Source: Mycolicibacterium hippocampi
GTDB taxonomy: Bacteria > Actinomycetota > Actinomycetes > Mycobacteriales > Mycobacteriaceae
DNA length: 64,000 nt
Direction: 5' to 3'
Assembly (NCBI RefSeq): GCF_010723735.1
Contig: NZ_BLLB01000002.1
Span: 930,001-994,000 of the forward strand
Below are positions 8,711 to 17,524 of this stretch, in pieces. The translations under genes were made by a program, and so were the position numbers. Within the stretch, counting starts at the first letter, position 1, and each line of letters begins with the position of its first letter. A model generated the notes under the pieces. That model searched no databases and had not been told where the DNA came from. It saw only the letters and a program-made list of their open reading frames with translations.

Positions 8711-10293
8711 GAACTCTTGAAGGGTCAAACCGGGTCCGCGGCGGGATCAAGGGCCTCCTCATCTTGGTACTCGTCATCGGCGTAGGGCAGAGCTTCGCCA
8801 GTGTGCCGATATTGTTCGCACAGCCCAAGTATTACGCGCAGTTCGCCGACACCGGCGGCATCAATCCAGGTGACAAGGTCCGCATCGCCGGCGTGGATGT
8901 CGGCCAGGTGACCTCAACCGACATCGAGGGCGACAAAGTGTTGGTGGGCTACACCCTCGGGAGCACACAGATCGGCATCGACAGCCGCGCGGCCATTCGC
9001 ACCGACACGATCCTGGGTCGAAAGAACCTCGAGATCGAGCCCCGCGGGTTGCAGCCATTGGGCGCCAACGGTGTCCTGCCTCTCGGCCAGACCACCACCC
9101 CTTATCAGATCTACGACGCGTTTTTCGACGTCACGAAGGCGGCGTCGGGATGGGACACCACCACGGTCAAGCAGTCGCTGAACGTGTTATCTGAGACGGT
9201 CGACCAGACCTACCCGCACCTAAGTGCCGCGCTCGACGGCGTTGCCCGCTTCTCCGACACGATCGGAAAACGCGATGGCCAGATCAAGCAGCTGCTGAGC
9301 AATGCCAACAAGATCGCCGGCATTCTCGGAGATCGCAGCCAGCAGGTGAATCAGCTGCTGGTCAACGCCCAGACCCTGCTCTCGGCGATCAACGAACGCA
9401 GCTACGCGGTAAGCATGCTGCTCGAACGGGTCTCGGCCTTCTCCGACCAGGTCAAGGGCTTGATCGATGACAACCCCAACCTCAACAGGGTGCTCGAGCA
9501 GGTCCGGACGGTCAGCGAAATTCTGGTGGAGCGCAAGCTCGGCTTGGTCGACGTGCTAACCACGCTGAGTAAATTCACCGCGTCGCTGGCTGAGTCCATC
9601 GGGTCGGGCCCGTACTTCAAGGTGCTACTCGCCAACCTCTTGCCCTACCAGGTCTTGCAGCCGTTCGTCGACGCCGCCTTCCAGAAGCGCGGTATCGATC
9701 CCGAGGAGTTCTGGCGCAACGCCGGCCTGCCGGCATTCCGGTTCCCGGATCCGAACGGGACGCGCTTCCCCAACGGCGCCCCGCCCCCGGCGCCAACCCC
9801 GATTGAAGGCACGCCAGAATTCCCCGGTCCGGCCGTGATACCCGGCTCGCCTTGCTCGTACACGCCACCGGCGGACGGCGTGCCCACCCCTGGTAACCCG
9901 TTGCCGTGCGCCGACCTGACGGTCGGCCCCTTCGGCGACAACCCGTTCGGGCCGAACTACTATGGAACACCCAACGTGGCGACCTCCGAGCCCAACCCGA
10001 ACGGATTGCCGCCCACGCCTGGCATTGCCAGCGCCGGCATTCCGGGACAACCCGCTCCCGCAGTCCCAGGCACCCCGGTGCCGATCGCCCCCGGGCCGCC
10101 CGGCGCACGCCACGAGCTGCCCGGACCGTTCCCCGGTCCGACGCAGCAGGGTGGCCAAGCCACCCTGGCGCCGCTGCCAACGGTGCTGCCGGGGCCGCCG
10201 CCACCGCCGGGACCGGGCCAGCAGCTTCCGCCGGTTGGCACTCCACCGCTCCCGGGCAATCCGCCGTTCCTCCCGCCCGGACCACAACAATGA
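8707..10293 (+). CDS. mce1C: Mce family protein MceC
   Basis: A 528-residue MCE protein. The anchor is at residues 14-35 and the MCE domain follows (TGGINPGDKVRIAGVDVGQV...TILGRKNLEIEPRG). The central helical region contains NVLSETVDQTYPHLSAALDG, a stretch I recognise from Mce1C. The last 170 residues are extremely proline and glycine rich, as in Mce1C proteins. ATG 8707 overlaps the mceB stop; a GTG four codons upstream is less likely. The proline-rich tail creates long spurious open frames on the opposite strand at 9617-10591, which are not genes. Confidence 0.93.
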   Translation: MRTLEGSNRVRGGIKGLLILVLVIGVGQSFASVPILFAQPKYYAQFADTGGINPGDKVRIAGVDVGQVTSTDIEGDKVLVGYTLGSTQIGIDSRAAIRTDTILGRKNLEIEPRGLQPLGANGVLPLGQTTTPYQIYDAFFDVTKAASGWDTTTVKQSLNVLSETVDQTYPHLSAALDGVARFSDTIGKRDGQIKQLLSNANKIAGILGDRSQQVNQLLVNAQTLLSAINERSYAVSMLLERVSAFSDQVKGLIDDNPNLNRVLEQVRTVSEILVERKLGLVDVLTTLSKFTASLAESIGSGPYFKVLLANLLPYQVLQPFVDAAFQKRGIDPEEFWRNAGLPAFRFPDPNGTRFPNGAPPPAPTPIEGTPEFPGPAVIPGSPCSYTPPADGVPTPGNPLPCADLTVGPFGDNPFGPNYYGTPNVATSEPNPNGLPPTPGIASAGIPGQPAPAVPGTPVPIAPGPPGARHELPGPFPGPTQQGGQATLAPLPTVLPGPPPPPGPGQQLPPVGTPPLPGNPPFLPPGPQQ

Positions 10294-10306
10294 CGGGGTC
10301 ACATAG

Positions 10307-11938
10307 ATGCCAACGATCTTCAACATGGGAAACCTGAAGGTGCCGACCATGTCCCGGGCTTCCGTGATCGTCGGCGCGCTCGTCGTGGTGCTGGCGCTGA
10401 CGGCCGCGGTCGTGGGCTGGAACATGTACACGAAGCTGACGACCAACACCGTCGTGGCCTATTTCACCGACACGCTGGCGCTGTATCCGGGGGACAAGGT
10501 CGAGATCATGGGCGTGCGCGTCGGGACGATTGACAAGATTGAACCGGCAGGCGACAGGATGAAGGTGACCTTTACTTATGAAGAGAAGCAAAAGGTCCCG
10601 GCCAGCGCTACCGCGTCGATACTGAACCCGAGCCTGGTGGCGTCGCGCACCATCCAGTTGGCGCCGCCCTATACTGGCGGCCCGGTGCTGAAGGACGGCG
10701 CCGTGATCCCGCTTGAGCGCACCCAGGTACCCGTCGAGTATGACGAGCTAAGGGACTCGATCGACCGCATCCTGACCGATTTGGGTCCGACACCCGAACA
10801 GCCCAAGGGTCCGTTCGGTGATGTGATCGAGTCGTTCGCCGATGGCCTGTCCGGCAAGGGACAGCAACTCAACGCCACGCTGAACAGCCTGTCCGAAGCC
10901 TTGGTGACCCTCAACGAGGGCCGCGGCGACTTCTTCGGCGTGGTGAAGAGCCTCGCGCTGTTTGTCAACGCACTGCATCGCAGCGATCAGCAGTTCGTCG
11001 CGCTCAACGACGATCTCGCCCAGTTCACCAACGCTTTCACCAACACAGACCGGGAACTGGCGATCGCGCTGCAGGACCTCAACGAACTGCTAAACACCAC
11101 GCGCGAGTTCCTCGACGAGAACAGCGAGGTGCTCACCACCGATATTGACAACCTCGCGGACGTCACGAACGCGATCCTGCAGCCCGAGCCGCGCAATGGT
11201 TTGGAGACAGCCCTGCACGTGCTTCCGCACTACGGTGCAAATCTTCTGAACATTTACGAACCGAACCGCGGCAATCTGTCAGCCGCACCGGCGATTGCGT
11301 CATTTGCCAACCCAATGCAGTTCGTGTGCAGCGCGATTCAGGCCGGCAGCCGGCTCGGTTACCAGGAGTCGGCAGAGTTGTGCGCGCAGTACCTGGCACC
11401 GATTTTGGACGCGATCAAATTCAACCACCTGCCGTTCGGCCTGAATCCGATCAACACCGCGACGACGTTGCCGAAGCAGATCGCGTACTCGGAGTCCCGT
11501 CTGCAGCCGCCGCCTGGCTACAAGGACACCACCGTGCCGGGCATTTTCTCCCGGGACACATTGTTCTCCCATGGCAACCACGAGCCAGGTTGGGTGGCCG
11601 CGCCAGGCATGCAGGGTGTGGACGTGCAGCCGTTCACCGCAAACATGCTCACGCCCGACTCGCTGGCCGCGTTACTCGGCGGACCGGACGCACCTATCCC
11701 GGCCGCGCCGCCGGCGTTTGGCGTGCAGCCGAACGGCAAGCTGCCCGGCCCGCCGAACGCCTACGACGAGCGCAATCCGTTGCCTCCGCCGTGGTACCCC
11801 CAGCCTGGTCCGCCACCGGCTCCGGCGCCTGGTGTGGTCCCGGGCGATCCGGGCGGATCGCCGCTGTCGGGCCTGGGATCCGGACCTGCGCCTGCCCCGG
11901 CCGGACCACCGCTGCCCGCCGAAGCAGGAGGTCGCTGA
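10307..11938 (+). CDS. mce1D: Mce family protein MceD
   Basis: A 543-residue MCE protein. The anchor is at about 18-41 and the MCE domain at about 50-125 (LYPGDKVEIMGVRVGTIDKIEP...NPSLVASRTIQLAPPYTGG). A helical region is followed by a conserved C-terminal stretch (SAIQAGSRLGYQESAELCAQYL) typical of Mce1D and a proline-rich tail. It starts 13 bases after mceC, the largest gap inside mceA-F. Its stop shares one base with the mceE ATG. Confidence 0.93.
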   Translation: MPTIFNMGNLKVPTMSRASVIVGALVVVLALTAAVVGWNMYTKLTTNTVVAYFTDTLALYPGDKVEIMGVRVGTIDKIEPAGDRMKVTFTYEEKQKVPASATASILNPSLVASRTIQLAPPYTGGPVLKDGAVIPLERTQVPVEYDELRDSIDRILTDLGPTPEQPKGPFGDVIESFADGLSGKGQQLNATLNSLSEALVTLNEGRGDFFGVVKSLALFVNALHRSDQQFVALNDDLAQFTNAFTNTDRELAIALQDLNELLNTTREFLDENSEVLTTDIDNLADVTNAILQPEPRNGLETALHVLPHYGANLLNIYEPNRGNLSAAPAIASFANPMQFVCSAIQAGSRLGYQESAELCAQYLAPILDAIKFNHLPFGLNPINTATTLPKQIAYSESRLQPPPGYKDTTVPGIFSRDTLFSHGNHEPGWVAAPGMQGVDVQPFTANMLTPDSLAALLGGPDAPIPAAPPAFGVQPNGKLPGPPNAYDERNPLPPPWYPQPGPPPAPAPGVVPGDPGGSPLSGLGSGPAPAPAGPPLPAEAGGR

Positions 11939-13119
11939 TGAGCCGCGTACGCACCGATCAGAAGACACGGGCGACCCGACGGTTCCATCGGATAGCTCGC
12001 CGCACGGCAGTGCTGGCCGTGACCGCAGTTGTGCTGACATCGTGCGGATCGTGGAAGGGCATCGCCAACGTTCCGCTCCCGGGTGGCCCGGGCACCACGG
12101 GGGACGCGATGACTATCTATGTGCAGATGCCGGACACGTTGGCGCTCAACGTCAACAGCCGCGTCCGCGTCGCCGACGTCTTCGTCGGCACCGTCCGGTC
12201 GATCGAGCTGAAGAACTGGGTCGCGACACTCACTCTGGGTATACAGCCCGGCGTCGAGTTGCCCTCCAACGCGCTGGCCAAGATCGGGCAGACCAGCCTG
12301 CTGGGTTCGCAGCACATCCAGTTGGAGGCTCCGCCGGACCCGACCTCTGAACAGTTGCGTGCCGGCGACACCATCCCATTGAAGGACTCGTCGGCGTTCC
12401 CGACCACCGAGCGGGTGCTGGCCAGCATCGGTACGATCCTCACCGGCGGGGGCATCCCGAACCTCGAGGTGATCCAGACCGAGGTCTACAACCTCCTAAC
12501 CGGGCGCGCCGACCAGATCCGCGAGTTCCTGACTCGGCTGGATACCTTCACCGATGAGCTAAACCAGCAGCGCAACGACCTCACCCGCGCCATCGACTCG
12601 ACTAACCGGCTGCTCAACATCGTGGCGAGCCGCAACGACACGCTCGACCGGGTGCTCACCGAGTTCCCGCCGCTGATCGAGCATTTCGCCCAGACCCGGG
12701 ATCTCTTTGCCGACGCGATCCAGGCCCTGGGTAGGTTCAGCGCGGTCACCGACGAGACGGTGTCGCAGTTAAGCGGCAATCTCAACACCAACCTGCAGAA
12801 TCTGCAGCGGCCCCTCAAACAGCTCGGCCGTGCGTCTCCTTACCTGATCGGTGCACTGAAGCTGCTGTTGACGGCGCCGTTTCCTATCGAGGGGATCCCC
12901 AAGTTAATCCGGGGCGACTACGTCAACGTCTCGGCGACAATTGACTTGACGCTGAGTACGGTAGACAACGCGTTTCTCACGGGAACTGGGTTTTCCGGGG
13001 CTTTGCGTGCGCTGGAGCAGGCGTGGGGTCGCGATCCGGCGACGATGATCCCGGACGTGCGTTTCACGCCGAACCCGCACGACGCACCCGGCGGGCCGCT
13101 GGTCGAAAGGGGTGAGTGA
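11938..13119 (+). CDS. mce1E: Mce family lipoprotein MceE (LprK)
   Basis: A 393-residue lipoprotein of the Mce channel. An arginine-rich N-terminus and a hydrophobic stretch end in the lipobox LTSC, with Cys36 the predicted lipidation site. The MCE domain follows (MPDTLALNVNSRVRVADVFVGTV...TSLLGSQHIQLEAP). The start is fixed by AGGAGG at 11927-11932, five bases before ATG 11938. The frame stays open for 600 bases upstream inside mceD, but that extension has no signal sequence and is rejected. As in mce1, the E subunit is the only lipidated one. Confidence 0.93.
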   Translation: MSRVRTDQKTRATRRFHRIARRTAVLAVTAVVLTSCGSWKGIANVPLPGGPGTTGDAMTIYVQMPDTLALNVNSRVRVADVFVGTVRSIELKNWVATLTLGIQPGVELPSNALAKIGQTSLLGSQHIQLEAPPDPTSEQLRAGDTIPLKDSSAFPTTERVLASIGTILTGGGIPNLEVIQTEVYNLLTGRADQIREFLTRLDTFTDELNQQRNDLTRAIDSTNRLLNIVASRNDTLDRVLTEFPPLIEHFAQTRDLFADAIQALGRFSAVTDETVSQLSGNLNTNLQNLQRPLKQLGRASPYLIGALKLLLTAPFPIEGIPKLIRGDYVNVSATIDLTLSTVDNAFLTGTGFSGALRALEQAWGRDPATMIPDVRFTPNPHDAPGGPLVERGE

Positions 13120-13122
13120 GCT

Positions 13123-14673
13123 GTGCTGACTCGCATGATCAAGGTCCAGCTGATTCTCTTCACGATCCTGACGGTCATCGCGCTGAGCGTGCTGGGCTTG
13201 TATTATCTGCGGCTGCCCAGCCTGGCCGGCGTTGGGCAGTACACCCTGCACGCCGAACTGCCCCGCTCGGGCGGACTTTACGCGACAGCGAACGTGACAT
13301 ACCGCGGCACCACGATCGGCAAGGTCACGGCCGTCGAGCCTACGGAGACCGGTGCCAGCGCGGTGATGAGCATCGATGACCAGTACAAGATCCCGGTCGA
13401 TGCCTCCGCCAACGTGCATTCGGTGTCGGCGATCGGCGAGCAGTACCTCGACCTGGTGTCGAAGGGAGATCAGGACCAGTACTTCAGTGACGGCCAGACA
13501 ATCACCAAGAGCACAGTTCCCAGCGAAGTCGGTCCAGCGCTCGATGCGGCCAACGAAGGCCTGGCGGTGTTGCCGAAGGAGAAGATCGACTCCCTGCTGA
13601 CCGAGACGTCGCTGGCCGTCGGCGGGCTGGGGCCGGCGCTACAGCGTTTGGTGGACTCGACCACCAGCATCGCCCAGGACTTCCGCGACAACCTCGGCCC
13701 TGTCAACGACGTCATCGCGAACTCGGCGCCGATCCTGGAAAGCCAGGTCGTCTCAGGGGACAACATCGAGCAATGGTCGCGCAATCTCGACACCCTGGCC
13801 GCCCAGTCGGCCGAGCAGGATGCGGCACTGCGCAGCGGTCTGCAACAGGCCGCGCCCACCGCCGATCAGCTGAACGCCGTCTTCAGTGGGGTGCGGGACT
13901 CGCTGCCGCAGACTCTGGCAAACCTGGCGGTCGTGATCGACATGCTCAAGCGCTACAACAAGGGGCTTGAGCAGGGTCTAGTCATCCTTCCTCAAGGCGC
14001 GGCCGTCGCTCAATCCGTCGTGGCACCCTTCGACAGACAGGCGAAGATCGACTTCAACTTGACCATAAACCAGCCGCCGCCGTGCCTGACCGGGTTCCTA
14101 CCGGCCTCGGAGTGGCGGTCGTTTGCCGACACCAGCAGGGCGCCGCTGCCGTCGAACACTTATTGCAAGATCCCGAAGGACTACCAGGGCAATGTTGTCC
14201 GCGGAGCACGTAACTACCCATGTGCCGACGTACCCGGCAAGCGCGCCGCCACGCCTCGCGAATGCCATAGTGACCAGCCGTATCAGCCGCTGGGCACCAA
14301 CCCGTGGTATGGAGATCCGAACCAGATCCTGTCCTGCCCGGCCCCTGGTGCGCGCTGCGACCAGCCGCCGAATCCCGGCCAAGTCATTCCGGCGCCGTCG
14401 GTCAACAACGGCATGAACCCGCTGCCCGCCGACCAGTTGCCGCCGCCTCCCGTCCCCGTCAGCGACCCGCTCAGCCCGCCTGGCCAGGGCAGAGTCCAGT
14501 GCAGCGGACAGCAACCCAACCCGTGCATCTATACTCCGGCACCGGGCTCATCGGCCATCTACAGCCCGTCCAGCGGGGAGGTAGTCGGACCCGACGGAGT
14601 CACTTACTCCGTCAGCAACTCAAGCGATCCAGGAGACAACGGATGGAAGGACATGTTGGCGCCCGGCGGATGA
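13123..14673 (+). CDS. mce1F: Mce family protein MceF
   Basis: A 516-residue MCE protein starting at GTG 13123, three bases after mceE and behind AAAGGGG. The anchor is at residues 9-30. The MCE domain (SGGLYATANVTYRGTTIGKV...SAIGEQYLDLVSKG) and a helical domain are followed by a tail of about 200 residues rich in proline and cysteine (GFLPASEWRSFAD, RAATPRECHSDQPYQPLGTN) characteristic of Mce1F. Its last 35 residues are the intact counterpart of the remnant at bases 1-120. The stop overlaps the next ATG (ATGA). Confidence 0.93.
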   Translation: MLTRMIKVQLILFTILTVIALSVLGLYYLRLPSLAGVGQYTLHAELPRSGGLYATANVTYRGTTIGKVTAVEPTETGASAVMSIDDQYKIPVDASANVHSVSAIGEQYLDLVSKGDQDQYFSDGQTITKSTVPSEVGPALDAANEGLAVLPKEKIDSLLTETSLAVGGLGPALQRLVDSTTSIAQDFRDNLGPVNDVIANSAPILESQVVSGDNIEQWSRNLDTLAAQSAEQDAALRSGLQQAAPTADQLNAVFSGVRDSLPQTLANLAVVIDMLKRYNKGLEQGLVILPQGAAVAQSVVAPFDRQAKIDFNLTINQPPPCLTGFLPASEWRSFADTSRAPLPSNTYCKIPKDYQGNVVRGARNYPCADVPGKRAATPRECHSDQPYQPLGTNPWYGDPNQILSCPAPGARCDQPPNPGQVIPAPSVNNGMNPLPADQLPPPPVPVSDPLSPPGQGRVQCSGQQPNPCIYTPAPGSSAIYSPSSGEVVGPDGVTYSVSNSSDPGDNGWKDMLAPGG

Positions 14674-15299
14674 ACCCCGCCGAGGCTGATGAGACATCCG
14701 AAGAGTCGGTCGCAGAAACGTCGGACGCCATAACCACAATCGCCGAGGATGACACGCCGCAGCCCGAATCCGTCGAGGCATCGACCCGCGGTCCACGACC
14801 GTCGCGGCTGGGCCGTGGCTGGTTGGTCGGGATCTGCACCGTGCTCGTACTACTGACGGCGGGCGCAGTCGGCGGCGGCCACCTGATGTGGCGGTCGCAA
14901 GAGGAGAGTTCCGCGTCCGCGGTCGACGGGACGCGGGCGCTGCAGGCCGCCAAGGAGTGCGTCGCCGCCACGCAGGCGCCGGACACCACCACGATGACAA
15001 CAGGGCAAGCCAAGATCATCGAGTGCTCGACCGGGGATTTCGGCGCCCAGGCCGCGCTGTACAGCGGGATGCTCGTCGACGCCTACCGCGCCGCGAACGT
15101 CCAGGTGCAGGTTTCCGACATGCGGGCCGCCGTCGAGAAACACAACGTCGACGGCTCGATTGACGTGCTCGTTGCAGTACGGGTCAAGGTGACCAACTCC
15201 GAGGCGGCCGACCAGGAGCAGGGCTACCGCCTGAGGGTGCAGATGGCGCCGGTCGACGGGACCTACAAAATCGCCAAGCTCGACCAAGTCAACTCTTAA
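14670..15299 (+). CDS. Mce-associated membrane protein (mas1A/Rv0175-like)
   Basis: A 209-residue single-pass protein. ATG 14670 is preferred because it overlaps the mceF stop as ATGA; an ATG at 14643 would add nine residues. The N-terminus is acidic, the membrane span is at about 52-72 (GWLVGICTVLVLLTAGAVGG), and the outer domain carries ALQAAKECVAAT, IIECSTGDFGAQAALYSGM and EQGYRLRVQM. This is the intact relative of the pseudogene at 100-608. The Rv0176-0178-like genes that would normally follow are absent here and are found instead at 605-3026. Confidence 0.88.
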   Translation: MNPAEADETSEESVAETSDAITTIAEDDTPQPESVEASTRGPRPSRLGRGWLVGICTVLVLLTAGAVGGGHLMWRSQEESSASAVDGTRALQAAKECVAATQAPDTTTMTTGQAKIIECSTGDFGAQAALYSGMLVDAYRAANVQVQVSDMRAAVEKHNVDGSIDVLVAVRVKVTNSEAADQEQGYRLRVQMAPVDGTYKIAKLDQVNS

Positions 15300-15432
15300 G
15301 GGCTAGCGCAGCCAGTCGAGCACTGTACTCGCGATTGTGTGCCGGGTCGGTGGAGGGTGGCGCGCCGGTGAGGGCGCGCGGCACGGATTGGGGAATCTGC
15401 GCTGCCGTCCGTCACCTGGCCTCCACTGATAG

Positions 15433-15449
15433 CGATACTGCCGGTATCG
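15433..15449. promoter_or_regulatory. Perfect palindrome CGATAC-N5-GTATCG
   Basis: CGATACTGCCGGTATCG has six-base perfect arms and a five-base spacer, the size and form of a TetR-family operator. It lies in the 348-base gap between the last mas gene and the 3-prime end of a TetR gene, not in front of any intact gene. No other feature was recognised in 15300-15647. It may be the leftover control site of a lost gene reading rightwards. Confidence 0.45.
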
Positions 15450-15647
15450 TTACGTTAGTTAGTGCAAGTGGTGACGGTTGTCGTCGTCGCCCGCCGCGCC
15501 ATCCGCGGCTCGCGAAGATTGGCGGCCGCGATCGACTCCGGCACTGGCCGCCGGTCACAGCCAGCAGCAATGGCCGAACGTCGTGTAGTCGACGACGAGC
15601 GCTCTGAGTGTCGTTCGGGTCTTGCCGCTGCTGCCGCGAGAAGCTCC

Positions 15648-16313
15648 TCAAGGTTGGGCTTCTGCGGTTGTGGCCGACTCGCCCGTGTTCTGCAGCAGCA
15701 CGTAAGTGCCGAGGCTGCCCAGGAAACCTGCGCAGTGCTGAACGAGTTCATCGGTGGTGAACTCCAGTTCCCCGTCGAGCCAGCGGCGCAAGACTTCGAA
15801 TAACCCGCCCACGCCCAATGTCGAGGCCAAATGGGCAACGCCCACTGCGGAGTCGGCGATGTCGAGGTGAAGTCTGGCCTCACGCAATACGAGGTCGGTG
15901 AAACCGGTTATCATTCTGCTGCGTAGCTCGCGGAGCAGCGGCTCGGTTGCAGATTCCACGAACAGGATCCGACCCAGCCGAGGGTCGTTGTCGATCATGC
16001 TGACCAGCCCGCGGATCGGCGCATATGCGAGCACCTCGGGTGGGGCGCCGGCATCGGGGATCGCGTCGACTATCACCTCCTGGAAGGTTGCATAGAGCTG
16101 CTGGTAGACAGCTCGCAAGAGGGCGTCTCTATCGGGGAAATGCTGGTAGAAGTAGCGTGACGTGATACCGGACTCAGCGCAGACGGCAGTCACAGTGGCG
16201 GCGGCAACGCCGTGCGTGCCGATCAATTCCATCGCGGCCTCGATGAGACTCGTACGCCTGTTCCGCTGACGCTCCTCGGCGGACAATCCGTTATACACAC
16301 GGGCCGATCGCAC
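15648..16313 (-). CDS. TetR-family transcriptional regulator
   Basis: A 221-residue TetR protein with GTG start. The N-terminal DNA-binding domain (about 15-65) contains the helix-turn-helix TVTAVCAESGITSRYFYQHF. The ligand-binding part is all helical, of standard length, with no recognisable ligand motif. It is divergent from the hydrolase-like gene at 16391, 77 bases away. The gap holds a perfect inverted repeat (16334-16359), so autoregulation and control of that neighbour are likely. Confidence 0.9.
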   Translation of the reverse strand: MRSARVYNGLSAEERQRNRRTSLIEAAMELIGTHGVAAATVTAVCAESGITSRYFYQHFPDRDALLRAVYQQLYATFQEVIVDAIPDAGAPPEVLAYAPIRGLVSMIDNDPRLGRILFVESATEPLLRELRSRMITGFTDLVLREARLHLDIADSAVGVAHLASTLGVGGLFEVLRRWLDGELEFTTDELVQHCAGFLGSLGTYVLLQNTGESATTAEAQP

Positions 16314-16333
16314 AACTTGTAGCTTGCCATCTA

Positions 16334-16359
16334 ATTCTGACTAGGCGTAAAGTCAGAAT
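16334..16359. promoter_or_regulatory. Operator-like inverted repeat ATTCTGACT-N8-AGTCAGAAT
   Basis: Nine-base arms are perfectly complementary (16334-16342 and 16351-16359) with an eight-base spacer. The repeat is placed between the divergent TetR gene and the diiron hydrolase gene, 21 bases from the TetR start and 32 from the other. This is where a TetR dimer would block both promoters. Confidence 0.75.
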
Positions 16360-16390
16360 CTGCAGGTACCCATGACAACAGGAGAGCAAC

Positions 16391-17260
16391 ATGAGCGACG
16401 AGTCGTCCACACTGCCCACCACGCGAATCGTGCCGAAGCCTCGCCGTGTCCGCTTTGATATGCCTGCTGGGACCAAACGCCAGCACTTCGTCGACGGCGA
16501 CTTGGTGATGAGTCACTTCGTCTCTACCTTGTCGGCCACGTTCCCCGAAGGCGAGGATTTCTTCATCCGGTCAGTCCGCCACTACCGGGACCAGATCAGC
16601 GACGCTGACCTGAAGGCGGCGGTCAAGGGCTTCATTGCGCAGGAGGCCACCCACCGGCACCAGCATAGCCTGCTCAACCAGAGGCTCCAGGATATGGGCT
16701 ATCCGACCGAGGGGATCGATCGGCACATCACGAAGTTGCTTAAGCGGCTTGAGCCTCGGTTTTCTTCAGAGATGAACCTTGCTGTGACGGCCGCCCTTGA
16801 GCACTACACCGCGACATTTGCCGAGATCATTCTCACCAGCGAAGAAGCTCAAGCACTCATTGGGGACACAGAGGTGCGGCCGATTCTGCTCTGGCACGCA
16901 GTTGAAGAATCCGAGCACAAGGCCGTCGCTTACGATGTATTCCAGGCGATCGGCGGAAGCGAACGCACCAGAGTGAGGGGAATGCGATTCGCCACAGCCC
17001 TCTTGTTCGCGGAGTTGTTCATCCAGACCACCCGATCTCTGGCAGGCGACCGTGCCTCCTACAACCCGGTTCGGTTGGTGCGCAGCCTTCGAGCCTTCCG
17101 TCATAACCCGCTGTTCAGCCGAGCGGCAATTGAGCGCTTCCGTTCCTACACCCGTGCCGGATTCCATCCCGATGATTGGGACAGCGCGGAGATCCTCGAA
17201 CGCTGGACCAAAGAACTCTTTGATGCCGACGGCGGCCAACAGCTACGGAGCAACGTATAG
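16391..17260 (+). CDS. Metal-dependent hydrolase family protein (PF10118-type)
   Basis: A 289-residue protein of the predicted metal-dependent hydrolase family with a ferritin-like helical core. Probable metal ligands are visible in FIAQEATHRHQH (about 78-89), ALEHYTATF and WHAVEESEHKAVAYD, that is, repeated E-x2-H motifs. AGGAG lies seven to ten bases before ATG 16391. Members are common in mycobacteria, and the substrate is generally unknown. The divergent TetR and operator suggest induction by a small hydrophobic ligand. Downstream lies IS scrap, so it is probably monocistronic. Confidence 0.8.
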   Translation: MSDESSTLPTTRIVPKPRRVRFDMPAGTKRQHFVDGDLVMSHFVSTLSATFPEGEDFFIRSVRHYRDQISDADLKAAVKGFIAQEATHRHQHSLLNQRLQDMGYPTEGIDRHITKLLKRLEPRFSSEMNLAVTAALEHYTATFAEIILTSEEAQALIGDTEVRPILLWHAVEESEHKAVAYDVFQAIGGSERTRVRGMRFATALLFAELFIQTTRSLAGDRASYNPVRLVRSLRAFRHNPLFSRAAIERFRSYTRAGFHPDDWDSAEILERWTKELFDADGGQQLRSNV

Positions 17261-17425
17261 GTCGACAAGAGATGGTGGTCAAGCCGGCCATATGAGATAA
17301 GAAGACCTCTTCACGACGAAGTGCGGTGCGCCGTTGCTGCATCAGGCGTACGGCAACCCGCTGATGCGGGTCGAAGGGCCACCCGCCTTCCCCTCAGCGT
17401 CCGAAGACTTCCTAGGTCGTGTCTG

Positions 17426-17524
17426 TTAATTGTGGACGCGGTGATAGATGATGATCGCGGCCAGGGTGACTCCGCCGAGGTAGCTCAGGGCGTACTTGTC
17501 GTATCGGGTGGCGATGCCTCTCCA
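17426..17524 (-). pseudogene. IS5-family transposase C-terminal scrap
   Basis: On the minus strand 33 codons up to a TAA read WRGIATRYDKYALSYLGG.TLAAIIIYHRV, the highly conserved C-terminus of actinobacterial IS5-family transposases. Nothing upstream in the same frame continues the family. Instead an IS3 remnant abuts it, so one element was cut by the arrival or deletion of another. Confidence 0.7.

Noticed and set aside
9617-10591. 324-codon minus-strand frame
   Set aside because: It mirrors the proline-rich tail of MceC; GC-rich repeats of this kind keep opposite frames open.
15455-15883. Extra gene overlapping the TetR 3-prime end
   Set aside because: It overlaps the TetR gene in another frame and has no family features.
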